A stretch of 64,000 nt of DNA from Prorocentrum cordatum (Eukaryota > Sar > Dinophyceae > Prorocentrales > Prorocentraceae): assembly GCA_963575745.1 (NCBI GenBank), contig CAUYUJ010003681.1:1-64000 (forward strand). The letters are read 5' to 3'. Below, one piece after another: positions 23,766 through 35,749 of this stretch. The position numbers and the translations under genes are program-made. The notes under the pieces are model-generated. The model was not told the DNA's origin. It searched no databases and saw only the letters and a program-made list of their open reading frames with translations. Numbering within the stretch: the first letter of the stretch is position 1; each line of letters opens with the position of its first letter.

Positions 23766-25769
23766 GGAGGAAGGAGCAGGAAGGAGGAGGAGGAGGAGGA
23801 GGAGGAGGAAAAGGAAAAGGAGGAGGAGGGGGAGGAGCAGCAGCAGCAGGAGGAGGAGAAGGAACGTTCGCCCCCGCCGGGGTCGGCGGCGAGGGTGGGG
23901 CAAGGTGTTGCGCGGCTCCCCCGACCTGGTGATGATGCGGGGTGGCTCCGCCGCCTCCGCCGCACTCTCCCCGGATCGGTGCTTGGCGGTGCCTCCGTGC
24001 GCGGGGGAGGGAGGAGTGGGATCTTGGGGGGGGGGGGGCGGGGGCAAGGAATGGGGGGCCCCAAGCGGTGTGGTGACCACGCCGTGTGGTGAGTCGGTGG
24101 GGATTCGGGTTCACCAATGCTTTTGGGAGTTGGGTCGTGCTCCGAGGATGTCTCGGGCGACTGGGGCCTCCGAGGTCCCAAATCCGTGTAGTGACGGCCC
24201 CTGCGGTGAGGTCTTTGCGGATTTCGAGGTCACCGCAGGTCTGTCACCACCACGGTTTTGGGACCCCCAAGGGAAGTCCCCCTCCCTCATCCATGAGCCG
24301 CTGGCTGCGGGGCCCGCTCGAACATACATTGCAGGGCTGCGCCCTCTGCCGCTTGATCCCCAGGCTGAGCCAGCTCGCGGCTATGCTGGAGCAGCTACTG
24401 GGGCCGTCCTGGCCGAAGCTTGTGAGGGGGCCCTCATTTGCGAAAGGGGAAGGGGATTGAATAGAGTCGCAGGCCTTGCAATCCCATCCCAGCCACGCGA
24501 AACCATCCGCCGCCCGCCCCAAACCAGCGCCGCGGCCCACGCACGACACGCCCGTAGTCAGGCTGGTAGGGCGGTGGCGAGATAATAGAATGACCTGCGT
24601 AACTAGACGTTATGTTGCTTGACTGCTGCAATCGTGCAATTTTGGTCGCGCCGTTTTTTTGCACATGTACGTTATATTATAAGCAAAGTTCGTTTTACGT
24701 GTTTTTTGGGCCTAACACGCCGTCATGTGATGCTACACTGCGCACGCGCGCGCGGTGGTGCCCTGCGGCTGTTGCCTGCGCATCCGTTAGATTGCCGAGC
24801 GCAGCGCGCATGGTTCAGATGCCGCCGCGTCGGCTTAGACAGACGAATGACCCCTAAAACGCTCCGGTGTGGCTTCCCCGTGTACGTCCAGCAGTCGTAT
24901 AGCTTGAGCTCCTTGTGGGCCACCCGTGACCAGGTTCCCCCGGAACAAATTGTGGATACTTTGCGTGCCCAAAAGTGGTTCAGTCTCCAGGGGGGCCCAG
25001 GTTCGATCACCAGCGACAAAATGATCCATTATGAAGCAAAGGTTGACCACCGAAGGGTCCAACGTTGTTTCATGCCCTGGCGATGAGGCTTGTGGTTTGG
25101 ATGGTGCCGATGGTGATTGAGGGTTGGAGGCCCAAAGCCAGCTTTGAGCACGTTACGTGTCCAAAATTGGTTCAGTCAGGCGCTGGGTTGGGCCAGAATG
25201 AGCGCGGGCCGACATGCGTGCGCCGTCGTTGGTGCCGTAGGCGCAACTCCACATGGGGCACCATCCGCATGAAGTGTGCGCCGACATGGGCGCGGGAGCG
25301 CATGTGGACGCCGTCGCCAGCGCCGTAGGTTGAGCGGGTAGGAGGCGAGGGAGGACGGAAGTAGGGAGGAACATGAGGACACGACAATGAGGATGGATGG
25401 GGACGAAGAGGAGGATGAGGATGAGGACGAACGCGGAGGACGAACAGGAGAAAATGAGGCGGGAGATTGTGGAAGGGGGACGCGTCAGGAGATGGAGGGG
25501 GTGGGGATGGGAAGAAGTGGATGATTGAATCTGAGAAAGGTGAAAGGATAGACGGAAAAGGAGGATGTAATTTTGTTAGGAAATGGCGAGGAGAAAATGA
25601 ACCGGGGAGCCCCGCGGGCGCCTTCACAGGCGCAGCAAGCGGAGCTCCCTGCGGGGCGCGGTCCGTTTGAGGGATGCGTCGGCATCGACGCGGGCTTGCG
25701 TGAGATCGTCCTCCATGGGTTTGAGCCCGCCCCGCCGCGGGCGCAGCGGATCGCCGCGGGGCCCAGAAG
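23766..25769. other. GGA tract followed by spacer, no gene recognised
   Basis: A GGA/GGAGGAGCAGC tract lies at 23766-23865 and G-runs at 24025-24045. At 24600-25080 the base composition is more balanced, but no domain was recognised. Positions 25340-25580 are purine-rich. The region is free of long tandem arrays. Confidence 0.45.
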
Positions 25770-26205
25770 GTCCGAGTGGCACCGCCCGCATGCGCACCCC
25801 TTCCCAGTACAGCGCTTCGTGGCCCCATAGGGGGCTTCACCGAAGCCCCCACTGGCACGCATGCGTCGGCCACTACCCAGTACCGCGTTTCGTGGCCCCG
25901 TAGGGACCTCCACAGACCGATCCCAATGGCACAGCCCGCGTGCGGCTCCCCCAACCAGCACAGCGTTTCGTAGCCTCATCGGGAGCTCCAGCGAACGGGC
26001 GCCGCCCTCCTGCGTCCGCCACGCCCAGTACAGCGTCTCGTGGCCCATAGGGAGCCCCACCGAATGCCCCAGCGGCACCGCCCGCGCGCGTCGCCCACAC
26101 CCACTACGGCACGTCCCTCACGCGTTTCGTGGCCCTACAGGAAGCTCCACAACGCGTTACTCACAACTGCAACTGCGTATGGTTGGGTCCTGCGCCTGTT
26201 TTCTT
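25770..26205 (+). repeat. 77-bp minisatellite family, degenerate array with tail
   Basis: TTCGTGGCCCC units recur at about 75-80 bp with GGAGCTCCAC and GCCCGC motifs. The array ends in AACGCGTTACTCACAACTGC and GCGTATGGTTGGGTCCTGCG at about 26150-26197. Confidence 0.85.
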
Positions 26206-28330
26206 TTGGGTTCGACTACGTCCGCTGCCAGGTTCGGCACACCCCTCACACTCTTCGTGGACCCACAGAGAGCTCCTCCGAAGGTGGTTCCTTCGGAAGG
26301 GTTCGTATGCTTCCCCCCGCCCATTTCAGCGCCGTCGCAGGGAGCTCCACAGAAGTCTCCTGCGGCAGGGTTCGCCTGTGGCTACCCGCCCATTTCGGCG
26401 ACCCCCTCGCACGTTCCGTGGCCCCACAGGGAGCTCCACCGAAGGTTGTGGCAGGGTTCGCCTGCGTCCCCCCGCTCATTTCGGCACACACACACACAAC
26501 ACATTTCGTGGCCTCACAGGGAGCTCCACCGAAGACTCTTGTGTCATGTCTCGCATGCCTCCCCCGCCCATTCCGGCGCACACCTCGCATTCTGCGTGGT
26601 CCCACGGCGGGTTCCCCTGTTCTGCTCGTCCCGCTTCTCTGCGGTGCCCACACTTGCACACGGCTGGGCCCTTCGCCCGGACCGTTGTTCCCAAACTTTG
26701 TGTGTGTGAGTTGGGTCCTCGTCTCGAGACTGCAGCGGCGCGCGCCACGTCCCGCCCGCGCCGGCCTTCCATGCCCGGCTGCCCGGCGGACAGTGGCGCG
26801 CGCTGCTCTGCTCTGATCCCCCCCTTTTCCTGTAAGAGCAAGGGGCCCCCATACATATCGTTCGCAGAGGCCCATTCGTCGTACCCACGGCAGGGACCCG
26901 CCTCCGATGCGCTTATCCTTCTGCTCTCCGCGTGTCCATGTCGGTACGCCCCCCCCCCCCCCCCACACGTGCCGTGGTTTCACAGGGAGATCCACCAAAA
27001 GGCCTGAGCGGCAAGGTATTGCATGTGCCCCCCCGCATATTTCAGCGCGCCCGTCGCACTTTTTTTTCGCGGCCCTACACGAGCTCTTGAGCGGCAGGAT
27101 TGCGCACGCGGTCCACCCGCCAATTTCGGCACACCCCTCACACGCTCCGTGGCTTCGTAGGGGGTTCCACCGAAGAGCTCCATGGCAAGGTATTGCCTGC
27201 GACCCCACCCCCCGCCCATTTCGGCACCCCTCTCACACGTTGCGTGGTCACACATGGAGCTCCACCGAAGGCCTCCGTGCAATGGTCTAGAATGCTGTCC
27301 CCCCACTGCGGCTCACCTCTCCCGCGTTTCGTGGCCCCATACGGAGCTTGGCCCCCGCGTTTCTTTCTGTACACCCATCACATGTTTCGTGGCCCCGTAG
27401 GGAAACCCACTGAAGGCCTCAGCGGCAGGGTGTCGTATGTCTCCCCGCCCATTCCGGCACACTTCTCACGCCCTTCGTGGCTCCACAGGGAGCTCCACCG
27501 ATGGCTTCCGTGGCAGGGTATCACACGCGCATTCCCCGTTCATGCCGGCACACCCTTCGCTCTTTTCGTGGCTCCATGAAAATCTTCCCGCCTCTGATTC
27601 GGCATGCCCCATTACATTTCTCGTGGCCCATACGTTGCTCTCTATATACTGGCCCAGTGGGCACGCCCGTGCGGCGGAGCCGAGCCCATCTCGGCAAATG
27701 TGTGCGGCCGCATGGCGGCACCGCGCTCGTTGCCGCACACCCATCTGGCGATGTGTGGCCCCCGTGGAGAGTTCCACCTGCAGTCTGAGCGGGCGCGACC
27801 GCATGGCGGCACCGCGCCCATTCTGGCACACCCCTCAAAGATTGCGTGGCCCCACGGGGAGCTCCACCCACGGCCTCATTGAGCTTCACACGCTTCGCGG
27901 CCCCAACGACGAAGTCCGCAATTGCTTCAACCCGGCACAACATTTACACGTTTCGTGGCCCCACAAGGAGCCCCTACCGAAGACCCCAATCGAAAAATCC
28001 GCATGGCGTCGCCGCCTCATTTCGGCACACTGCTCACACGTTTCGTGGTCCCACAGGGAGCTCTACCGAAGGCCGAAATGGCAGGGTCCGCCTCGGCACC
28101 GTTTCATTTTGGCACGCCCCTCGCACGCTTCGTGGCTGCGTATAGGCCCAAGTGGCATGGTCAACATGGCGCCTCCGCCCGATCCGACACATCTCCTCAC
28201 ACGCTTTGTGATCGCCACTTGCACTGCCCCAGGGTTCATCCCCCTCGCGTCGCGCTACCCATGAGGAGTGAGCCATATCTGGCGTTACCCACAGCTGCAT
28301 AGGGTTGGGCTCTTCGGCGCGTCGTGAGTC
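26206..28330 (+). repeat. Divergent minisatellite arrays of the same family, two tails
   Basis: Units contain CCGCCCATTTCGGCACACC, CACGTTTCGTGGCCCCACA and GGGAGCTCCACCGAAGG, 80-100 bp apart. A tail-like ACACGGCTGGGCCCTTCGCC ends the first block (about 26657), and GCATAGGGTTGGGCTCTTCG ends the second (about 28297). Frames through it on either strand are open only because the repeat lacks stops. Confidence 0.8.
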
Positions 28331-29224
28331 CTGTCTCTGTTGGAGAAATGGCATGCGGATAAAACGCGAACAGAGTGGGCAGGGGGTGAATGGGGGGAGG
28401 CGGAGGAGAGCCTGCACAGGTGGTATGAGGGGGGGAGGAAGCACCTGTCGCCGCTCACCCTGAAGGGAACACAGGGCCGCAACCCGCCCCCCTACTACAG
28501 CAGACTGTGTAATGTGATGCTTCGGTTCGAAACTTTACCGACGCCAGCCAGGAACCGCATAATCGTTCTGGTCCTCCTCCTCCTCCTCCTCCTCCTCCTG
28601 GCGGCCGCGAGTCTGTCCCGCGCGCCCCGACGCTCTGTGGTCGGGAGCCGGCGGACACCTCCGCCGCCCCGCGAAGCGGGCGGCACCCGTCGACGACAGC
28701 AGCGACTCCCGGGGGGGCCAGAGGGGTCCGCCAACCGGGGCCTCTAGACTCCGTTACCTGGGAGCACGAAGAGCACCACCACGAACCCGTAGTGGCACTC
28801 CCTGGGCCAGCGCCGAAGCCGCCGCGGGCCGCGGGCCAGCGGTTGCGACGTTGGGGGTCTGAATCTCCCCCCGCCCGGCCCATAGGCGCGCCCGCGGCGG
28901 CGGCCGCCGCAGCCTCCAGCAGCCTGCTCGCGGGCGCCCCGCTGCCGCCTCCGACGTGGCCCAGCCCCCTAGCCAGCTGCCTTGTGCTGGCCTCCTCCTC
29001 CTCCTCCTCCTTCTCCTCCTCCTCCTCCTCCTCCTCCTCCTGCTCCCCCTCCCTGGCCAGGAAACTTCACACGGCCTCATAGTCTGAGGCGCCCCCCCAC
29101 TCCTGCCAGCGAGGCGACGAGTGATGTTAGGCATCGTGGGCGTGGTCGGAGGGAGGCCGCGGCGCCCAAGACGCACGCGGTGGTTCCGTTGGGAAGACGA
29201 CCTCCACTCGCACACGCCCAATTC
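28331..29224. other. Spacer with TCC tracts, no gene
   Basis: TCC tracts lie at 28574-28600 and 28993-29045. The intervening GC-rich sequence shows Ala, Arg and Pro-rich frames without a recognisable domain. Confidence 0.45.
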
Positions 29225-29445
29225 AGGGCTCGTTTCGATTCCTCCGGTCCGATTTCGATTCGACTTCGATGGATTCCGATTCCGATTCGATTCGGCTTCG
29301 AATTCCGATTTGGGTTCCCATTCCTTACTGGAGGCAAGCTAGCCTGCCGATTTCTATCGATTCGACTTTTCCCGACTCGTCTGCCGATTTCCGCCGATCC
29401 GATTCATTTCGATCGCCGATCCGACTTGTCGATTCGATTCTGGGC
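29225..29445 (+). repeat. CGATTC/GATTCC hexamer repeat
   Basis: GATTCC, GATTTC and GATTCG hexamers recur irregularly for about 200 bp. Confidence 0.75.
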
Positions 29446-30218
29446 TCTCCTGCCCAATTGAAAGATATCGCACAGAAAAGAAATCGGTCGAAAGTTCACG
29501 AGTCCAGTTTCCTGTTGTCCAAGAGCCGCAGCACAGGGAGCGCTCCGCGAGGGCCAGCTCTAACTGTTCATGGTGAGTCGTGTTGTTTTCTGTGCTACGG
29601 CGCCCATCCTTTCTCCCAGCGGGAGCGCATCGCGTCAGGGGACAATTCATACTCTGCCAAATTGGCAGTGCCTCCAGTCAGCGGGGGCCCGCGCGGCTAG
29701 AGATGGACGCCAGCCGCATGGGCTTCGACCAGCCGCCGCCGCCAGTCTCGAGGTTGTCGGGAGGGCAGATGCTGGGGCCTCTCCTACCCGCAATTCCCCG
29801 ATTCCTCCCTCGCCCCCCCTCCGTCCAGCAAGCCGGGAGTGAGCCTTCGATCGAAGAACAAATTAGAAGCACATATATTGTCGAAGATGCGCGCAGGTTT
29901 ATCGGATCTGCGCTGGAGTCCCCTGGTGAAGCCCCTTGCGCCGCCCCTGGCGCGCGGAGCGCGCCAAGGAAGAACGTCCAGCACCGATACAAGAAGTCCG
30001 CGCGGAACTCCGAAAGCCCTCATGTATGTTCTTCGCTGTTCCTCCATTCCAGCATGCTGGGAGTGAGGCCTCGTCGAAGTTGGCCAGAGGATTGTACCCA
30101 GGCGCGTCCGCGAAGGCCAGAGCCTTTGGCGCGGCTCGGTCGGGGTGCTCGGGGCGGCCGCTGCTGTCGGAAGCGATGTTGGTTTGCCCGCTCGCTCCCC
30201 CCGCCTCCCTCTCTTCTC
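29446..30218. other. Unique spacer, hypothetical frame only
   Basis: A 226-codon ATG frame is open at 29580-30260 but has no recognisable domain, is Arg/Pro/Ser-rich and runs into the dispersed repeat at 30.2 kb. I do not accept it as a gene. Confidence 0.4.
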
Positions 30219-30425
30219 AGGAGGGACAAAACACAGACACAAGTAATCGTCGATTCCTAAGTCAATATGGGAAAAATGGTATGTGGGGTGGAAGACGAAA
30301 ATCAATAACATCTTAGGAACATGTGGTCCTGGGACTTGTGTGTCTTATATCCACATCTATATATATATACATATACACATGTCTCTCTCTCTATCTATAT
30401 ATATGTATGTTCCTGGGCCCCTTCT
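30219..30425 (+). repeat. Dispersed repeat, copy 1 (partner at 56.5 kb)
   Basis: AGGAGGGA, CAGACACAA, ATATGGGAAAA, GTGGGGTG-AAGAC, ACTTGTGT and CCTGGGCCCCTTC occur here in the same order as at 56512-56685. A TATATA and CTCTCT insertion splits this copy at 30355-30405. Confidence 0.75.
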
Positions 30426-31446
30426 TCTTCGTGAGGTCGCTGATTGCTGCGTACAGACACTGGAACAACATATTCCTCCCACACGACCGCCTCCTTGAAC
30501 CCAGGAGGGCAGCGCCTCCTGCGCGCGCTTGCCTGAGCTGTGCGGGCGCGGTCCCCGGCCGGTGCGGGGATCTGGTCCCGCAGGGCCCCGGGCCATGAGA
30601 GCCAGGCCACAGCTGTCGGTTTACGATCAGCCTTCCTCACATCTTCCACCTCCCCTGGCCGCTTCCCTGCCGCGGGCAGGTCAGGCAGCCCAAGAGATGC
30701 TGCTAGTTGCTCGTTGGCTCTGGGGTGTCACTCAGGAGGAGTAGCAGAAGGAGGACGAGGACGGCATGGACGAGGGCGCGAAGCAGTTTTCCGATTGCAC
30801 TCCGCGTTTTTTCTCGTCCTCCGGTGCCCGGACAGAAAGTGCCCACACCCATGGCGGGGTGGCGATGAAACATGATAACAACTGCGGAATGCCCTTGCTT
30901 CGCACCCCTCCCCCCAAACCCGTCTCTGAAACTTGTTGCAAGGCGCCGAGTTGGACAGGCAGCTTGCTGAAAAACTTGGTCTAATCGGCACTCCTTCAGC
31001 AACGCACATCGACTGGGAGACAATATCGGAGTCCCCGATTCGCCGCTTCGGGAACGGTGGCGAAGAGCGTCTGCAGCTCGACCAGCTTGCCTTGCAGCGT
31101 GCCATGGAGTGAGGGCAGGCTGCAATTCTCAGTGTATGAGCGGCAGGCCGGTATGGAGGCTGCCCGACTGGCCATAGCTTCTCGTGCTGCCGCTGGAGGC
31201 AGCGAAGGCGAAAGCCTTTTTGAATGCCGGAAGGCGCTTGGGATGATTATTGGGCATGCGGCTGCTTCTTGCTTCAGTGGCTTCTGGGGCTTGATGCTGC
31301 CTCGCCCCCCTCTCCGTGTCGTCTCGGCTGCGAATCGTCGGCTGTATGTAAGTGAAGCGCCCAACATTGGTGATAGCTCGCTGTCCAGAGACCGGGCATC
31401 CTGGTATTTCAATCCGGCGCTCGAGGCTCAGGCGTTCGGTCATACC
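30426..31446. other. Unique spacer upstream of LINE remnant
   Basis: About 1 kb with no recognisable domain. It may contain unrecognisable 5' parts of the reverse-transcriptase element that follows. Confidence 0.4.
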
Positions 31447-32245
31447 TTCGGATGAGCACGAGGTTTATGAGAAGGCCACTCCCTTCACGACGCCCACAAG
31501 GAATTGCGGGAGCGACGAGGTGGGCAGGTTCCAGAAGAGTTGGTCAGTGACGTGGTGTACGCGGACGACACCTTCCTGATGGGCGCCACCGCAGCCACCG
31601 CAGGGGCAGTCCAAGAATTGATGACCTCCGTTGAGAAGTTTGAGGCGAATTATGGCCACCACTTAATCTGGAAGAAAGTGGAGATTATGAAGGTGCGGAC
31701 GAAGGAGGACATCGTGGACAACGCTGGCACGCTCCTTCTCAACAAGCAGTCCCTCATCTACCTTGGCATGTCGCTGTCCGCCGACGGGAGGTGCGCCTCT
31801 GAGTTGAGCCGCAGACTTTGAGCAGCAATGCAGGACTTCAAGGCGCTGCGCGCGATCTGGTCTCACGCCTCTCTTTCCAGATACCAGAAGGTACACGTCT
31901 TGACTGTTTGCGTGGTGTCCAAACCCAAGTGTTCCCTCTTTGCTGCGTGCCCTAACCAAGCAAAACGTCGAAGGCTGGACAGTTTCCAGAACCGGTGCGT
32001 CAGGAGGCTTTGCAAAGTACCCCCCAGCAGAGTCTCGAACGCTACTATATTCTCCATGGTCGAGCAGCCGAAGCTCAGCGATTGCCAGGCGAGACGGCAA
32101 CATATTTTCATGGTTAGCACGCCGACCCGGCTTAGATCCTGTGCGGCGCTCGGTGTTCGAGCCGGGCACCCTGGAGCTACAGAAGACGCTTTGCCCGAGA
32201 AAGCGGGGCAGACAGGCAAATGTGGAATTATTTAGTGTGGAAAAA
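31447..32245 (+). pseudogene. LINE-type reverse transcriptase fragment, disrupted
   Basis: The frame at 31504-31821 contains VVYADDTFLMG, the catalytic YxDD box of non-LTR reverse transcriptases (YADD at 31558-31569). LIWKKVEIMK and LIYLGMSLS follow, as in the thumb region of LINEs. A TGA at 31819-31821 interrupts, and the same frame resumes to 32235 with RLDSFQNRCVRRL and VSNATIFSMVEQP, typical of the post-RT region. The last part (FEPGTLELQK, RKRGRQANVEL) continues in another frame, so a frameshift lies near 32090-32130. Fingers and palm upstream are missing. It is a 5'-truncated, inactive copy. RT identity is firm; the clade is not resolved. Confidence 0.78.
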
Positions 32246-32696
32246 TAAATGGTCTCAAGGTCACAGATCCCGCGAACGACAACGACGATGACGCAAGCGT
32301 CTTCCACGCCGAAGCGTCTGCGGATTTCCTCGATCGTCCCTGCCCGATGTGTTGTTCAACTGCTTGGCCGCATTGTCTAAACTTCTCCGGTTGCCGCCTG
32401 CTTTGCGTCCATTGTCCTTCCCTGTTTTCTCTTTCTCCCATCCGCGTGTGCGCTCTTGCTGAAGTGCTGTGTTACATTCCCGGTCCGTCTAGCGGGTTGC
32501 TGTCTACATCGTGCATGCCACTGGGTGGCGGTCTCATCCGCAGGAACACGTGATCTGAACCTCTCCACCCGGTGCGCATGTCCGGCCCGCCCCGCAGGTT
32601 CAGGTCGAACCTAGGCGACGATGCCGCTGGCCTCGAGGCGGCGGGCGCGGGTGGAGGGTTTCTCCGAAGGGCTTAGGCGACCCGTCCTCCGCCTCG
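32246..32696. other. Spacer, no gene
   Basis: Unique sequence between the LINE remnant and a TCC tract. Its end, CTCCGAAGGG..TAGGCGACCCGTCCTC (32660-32690), closely resembles 63667-63697, which also precedes a polypyrimidine tract. Confidence 0.5.
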
Positions 32697-32820
32697 TCGT
32701 CCTCCTCCTCCTCCTCCTCCTCCTCCTCCTCCTCCTCCTCCTCCTCCTCCCCCTCCTCCTCCTCCACCTCCTCCTCCTCCTCCTCCTCCTCCTCCTCCTC
32801 CTCCTCCTCCTCCTCCTCCT
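32697..32820 (+). repeat. (TCC)n tract
   Basis: Near-pure CTC triplets for about 120 bp. Confidence 0.95.
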
Positions 32821-32987
32821 CGGGTCGCCTACGGCCCCGGGAGAAGCCGTGCAGGCGTGGGCACGCGCTCGGAGCTCTTGGCCGGCCCCCTATCGCCCTC
32901 GGCTGCCCCCCGAGGCTCCTTCTCCGCTCTGGGCCCTCCCCGGCTGATCGTAGGAGTAGCCCTTCGCTGGAGCGATGAGGGTGGTGG

Positions 32988-33021
32988 GGAGGAGGAGGAG
33001 GAGGAGGAGGAGGAGGAGGAG

Positions 33022-33075
<54 letters not shown>

Positions 33076-33076
33076 A
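32988..33076 (+). repeat. (GGA)n then (GAGGAC)n tract
   Basis: GGA triplets change to GAGGAC hexamers. The tract directly abuts the head of the 77-bp array. Confidence 0.95.
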
Positions 33077-34450
33077 CCGAAGGCCTCCGTGGCTGCTCTC
33101 GCATGCGTTTCCCACACCCTGGGCAGCGTTTCGTGGCCCTATAGGGATCTCCACCGAAGGCCCCACTGGTTGCTCTCGCATGCGTTTCGCCCACACAGGG
33201 CAGCGCTTCGTGGCCCCATAGGGAGCCCCACCGAATGCCCCAGTGGCTGCTCTCGCATGCGGTTCCCCCACCCAGGGCAGCGTTTCGTGGCCCCATAGGG
33301 AGCTCCACCGAAGGCCCCAATGGTTGCTTTGCTCTCGCATGCGTTTCCCCCACCCTGGGCAGCGTTTCGTGGCCCCATAGGGAGCTCCACCGAATGCCCC
33401 AGTGGCTGCTCTCGCATGCGTTTCCCCCACCCAGGGCAGCGTTTCGTGGCCCCATAGGGAGCTCCACCAAAAGGCCCCCGTGGTTGCTCTCGCATTTGTT
33501 TCCCGTACTCTCGGCAGCGCTTCGTGGCCCCATAGGGAACTCCACCGAAGGCTCCAGTGGTTGCTCGCGCATGCGTTTCCCCCGCCCTGGGCAGCGCTTC
33601 GTGGCCCCATAGGGAGCTCCACCGAAGGCCCCAGTGGTTGCTCTCGCATGCGTTTCCCCCACCCTGGGCAGCGTTTCGTGGCCCGATAGGGAGCTCCACC
33701 GAAGGCCCCAGTGGCTGCTCTCGTATGCGTTTCCCCCCACCCTGGGCAGCGCTTCGTGGCCCCATAGGGAACTCCACCGAAGGCTCCAGTGGTTGCTCGC
33801 GCATGCGTTTCCCCCGCCCTGGGCAGCGCTTCGTGGCCCCATAGGGAGCTCCACCGAAGGCCCCAGTGGCTGCTCTCGCATGCGTTCTTTCCACCCAGGG
33901 CAGCGTTTCGTGGCCCCATACGGAGCTCCACCGAAGGCCCCAGTGGTTGCTCTCGCATGCGTTTCCCCACCGTGGGCAGCGTTTCGTGGCCCCATACGGA
34001 GCTCCACCGAAGGCCCCAGTGGCTGCTCTCGCATGCGGTCCCCCCACCCGCGGCAGCGTTTCGTGGCCCCATAGGAAGCTCCACAAAAGGCCCCAGTGGC
34101 TGCTCTCGCATGCGGTTCCCCCGCCCAGGGCGGCCCCATGGGGAGCTCCACCGAAGGCCACTGTGGCGCAGTTCGCATGCGCTTTCCGTACCCAGGGCAG
34201 CGCTTCGTGGCCCCATAGGGAGCCCCACCGAAGGCCCCAGTGGCTGCTCTCGCATGCGGTTCCCCCGCCCAGGGCAGCGCTTCGTGGCCCCATAGGGAGC
34301 TCCACCGAAGGCCCCAGTGGCTGCTCTCGCTTGCGTTCCCCCCACCCAAGGCAGCGTTTCGTGGCCCCATAGGGAGCCCCACCGAAAGCGGCACCCACAA
34401 CGCATTACGAACAATTGCTTATGGTTGGGTCCTTCGCCAGGATAATTAAT
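33077..34450 (+). repeat. 77-bp minisatellite array, about 17 units, with tail
   Basis: TCGTGG occurs at 33131, 33208, 33285, 33367, 33444, 33522, 33599, 33676, 33754, 33831, 33908, 33984, 34061, 34205, 34282 and 34359: a 77-bp period with 1- to 5-bp slips and one unit lacking the core. Unit motifs are GCGTTTCGTGGCCCCATAGG, GAGCTCCACCGAAGGCCCC and CTCTCGCATGCG. The tail is GGCACCCACAACGCATTACG, AACAATTGC, then TTATGGTTGGGTCCTTCGCC and AGGATAATTAA. Several frames on both strands stay open for hundreds of codons (the longest 619), a property of the unit and not evidence for protein. Confidence 0.97.
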
Positions 34451-35404
34451 GGTCCGCACTGTAAGTATCTTCGAAGGGGCCCAAACCGAGCGTCCTCCTC
34501 ACACTCCCCGATGTCACGAAAGCTCGAAATCAAAGAATCAAGGCCTCGGATCATAGTGTATTTATTTTTCTGCCACTTTGGGGCCTCTGGGCGTCTCCAG
34601 GGAACCTTCACATTTCTCTGGGAAGCAGAAACAAGAGAGACGCATGAGTAAGGAGTGAGGCAGGAGAGACGACGGAGGAGCAGAGGAGGGAGAAGTGAGA
34701 GGGAAATAAGGAGTAGAGAGGAAGGGAGGGGGATAAGGAGGAGGAGGAGGACGAGGAAGATAATGAGGAGGAGGAGGAGGAGGAGCACGAAGAGGGCCAC
34801 CACCCCCTGAACCAGAACCGGTCGCAGCCGTCGCCGTTGTCGTCGTCACCGCCGTCGTCGCCGATGCCGTCGTCTGGCCGCGGGTGCCCAGGCGGACAAA
34901 CGCCAAAGAATGAGAACTGTGCCGGCCTAGTTCTCCTCGTGCCTCCGCCTCCTCCTCGTCTTCGCCCTCCTCCCCCTCTTCCTCCTCCTCCTCACCCTCC
35001 TGCTCCTCCTTCCCTCACCCGTATCAAACATGTTCCCGTGTGATTTCACCAGACATGTGCGTCAACCAGGCCAAGCGTTTCGCGTGGGCTTGTCACTTCT
35101 TGCCCATTGTATGGACAAGGGAACCGCCACACAGCAGCGCGCGTTCAGAAATACAGCGAGGCAAGTCAAAGTCCACCGAAACCCTATCTGCGGGATGAGT
35201 AGGTTAGCTCCCTGAAAAGAAACAGGCGGAGAAAGAGGGAGGAAAATGAGGAGGATGGAAATTGGGCAGCGCAGTTACCACAAACGCCTGTCACGCGCAC
35301 CGGCTGATGGAAACCTGTGGCAGGCCCACCCATTCGCTCCCGCGTTCGATCCTCACACCTTCGAATCGGCCGAGTAGAGCGTCGCACAGTGTAGCCTTTT
35401 CGAT
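34451..35404. other. Spacer with purine and pyrimidine tracts, no gene
   Basis: Positions 34650-34790 are GGA-rich, 34820-34870 GTCGCC-rich and 34935-35015 CTCC-rich. No domain was recognised. Confidence 0.5.
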
Positions 35405-35710
35405 TTGTCACATTTTCAGGCCATCCAGCTGCAACTCGCCAGAATTGAACCCGCTTGGCTTGATTTCACCCTGTTTAAATTCATCCAGGATTAATGCGCC
35501 CGGTTCCACTTCGCCTGCATTTAATTCGGCCGCTTGTAACTCGCCTGTCTGTAAATCGCATGAGTTAGACCTATCTGGTTTCAATTTGCCCGGTAGAAAT
35601 TCGTCCGGCTTGGATTTGCCGATTTCGCCCAGTTTAGTTCGCCCAGTTTTAGTTCGCCCTATTGTACTTCGCCCAGTTTTACCTCGCCCAGTCTTAGTTC
35701 GCTTTACCTC
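35405..35710 (-). repeat. 15-bp minisatellite; pentapeptide-periodic frame on minus strand
   Basis: Units such as TTCGCCCAGTTTTAG repeat every 15 bp, clearest at 35625-35705 and degenerate to the left. On the minus strand an ATG frame (35719 to 35408, 103 codons) reads in five-residue periods such as GELQA, AELNA, GEVEP and GEIKP, which resembles a pentapeptide-repeat protein. The plus frame is also five-periodic, so the pattern may come from the DNA repeat alone. Confidence 0.7.
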
Positions 35711-35749
35711 GATTGCCATGAAGTAACAACGAAAACACGCAAAGCGAAA

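Noticed and set aside
24990-25025. AGGTTCGATCACC, like a tRNA T-arm
   Set aside because: No matching acceptor stem, D-arm or anticodon arm could be found around it.
29580-30260. 226-codon ATG frame
   Set aside because: No recognisable domain and it enters a dispersed repeat.
32600-34459. Minus-strand frame of 619 codons and its neighbours
   Set aside because: It is built from the 77-bp minisatellite plus a GGA tract; other frames and the other strand are equally open.
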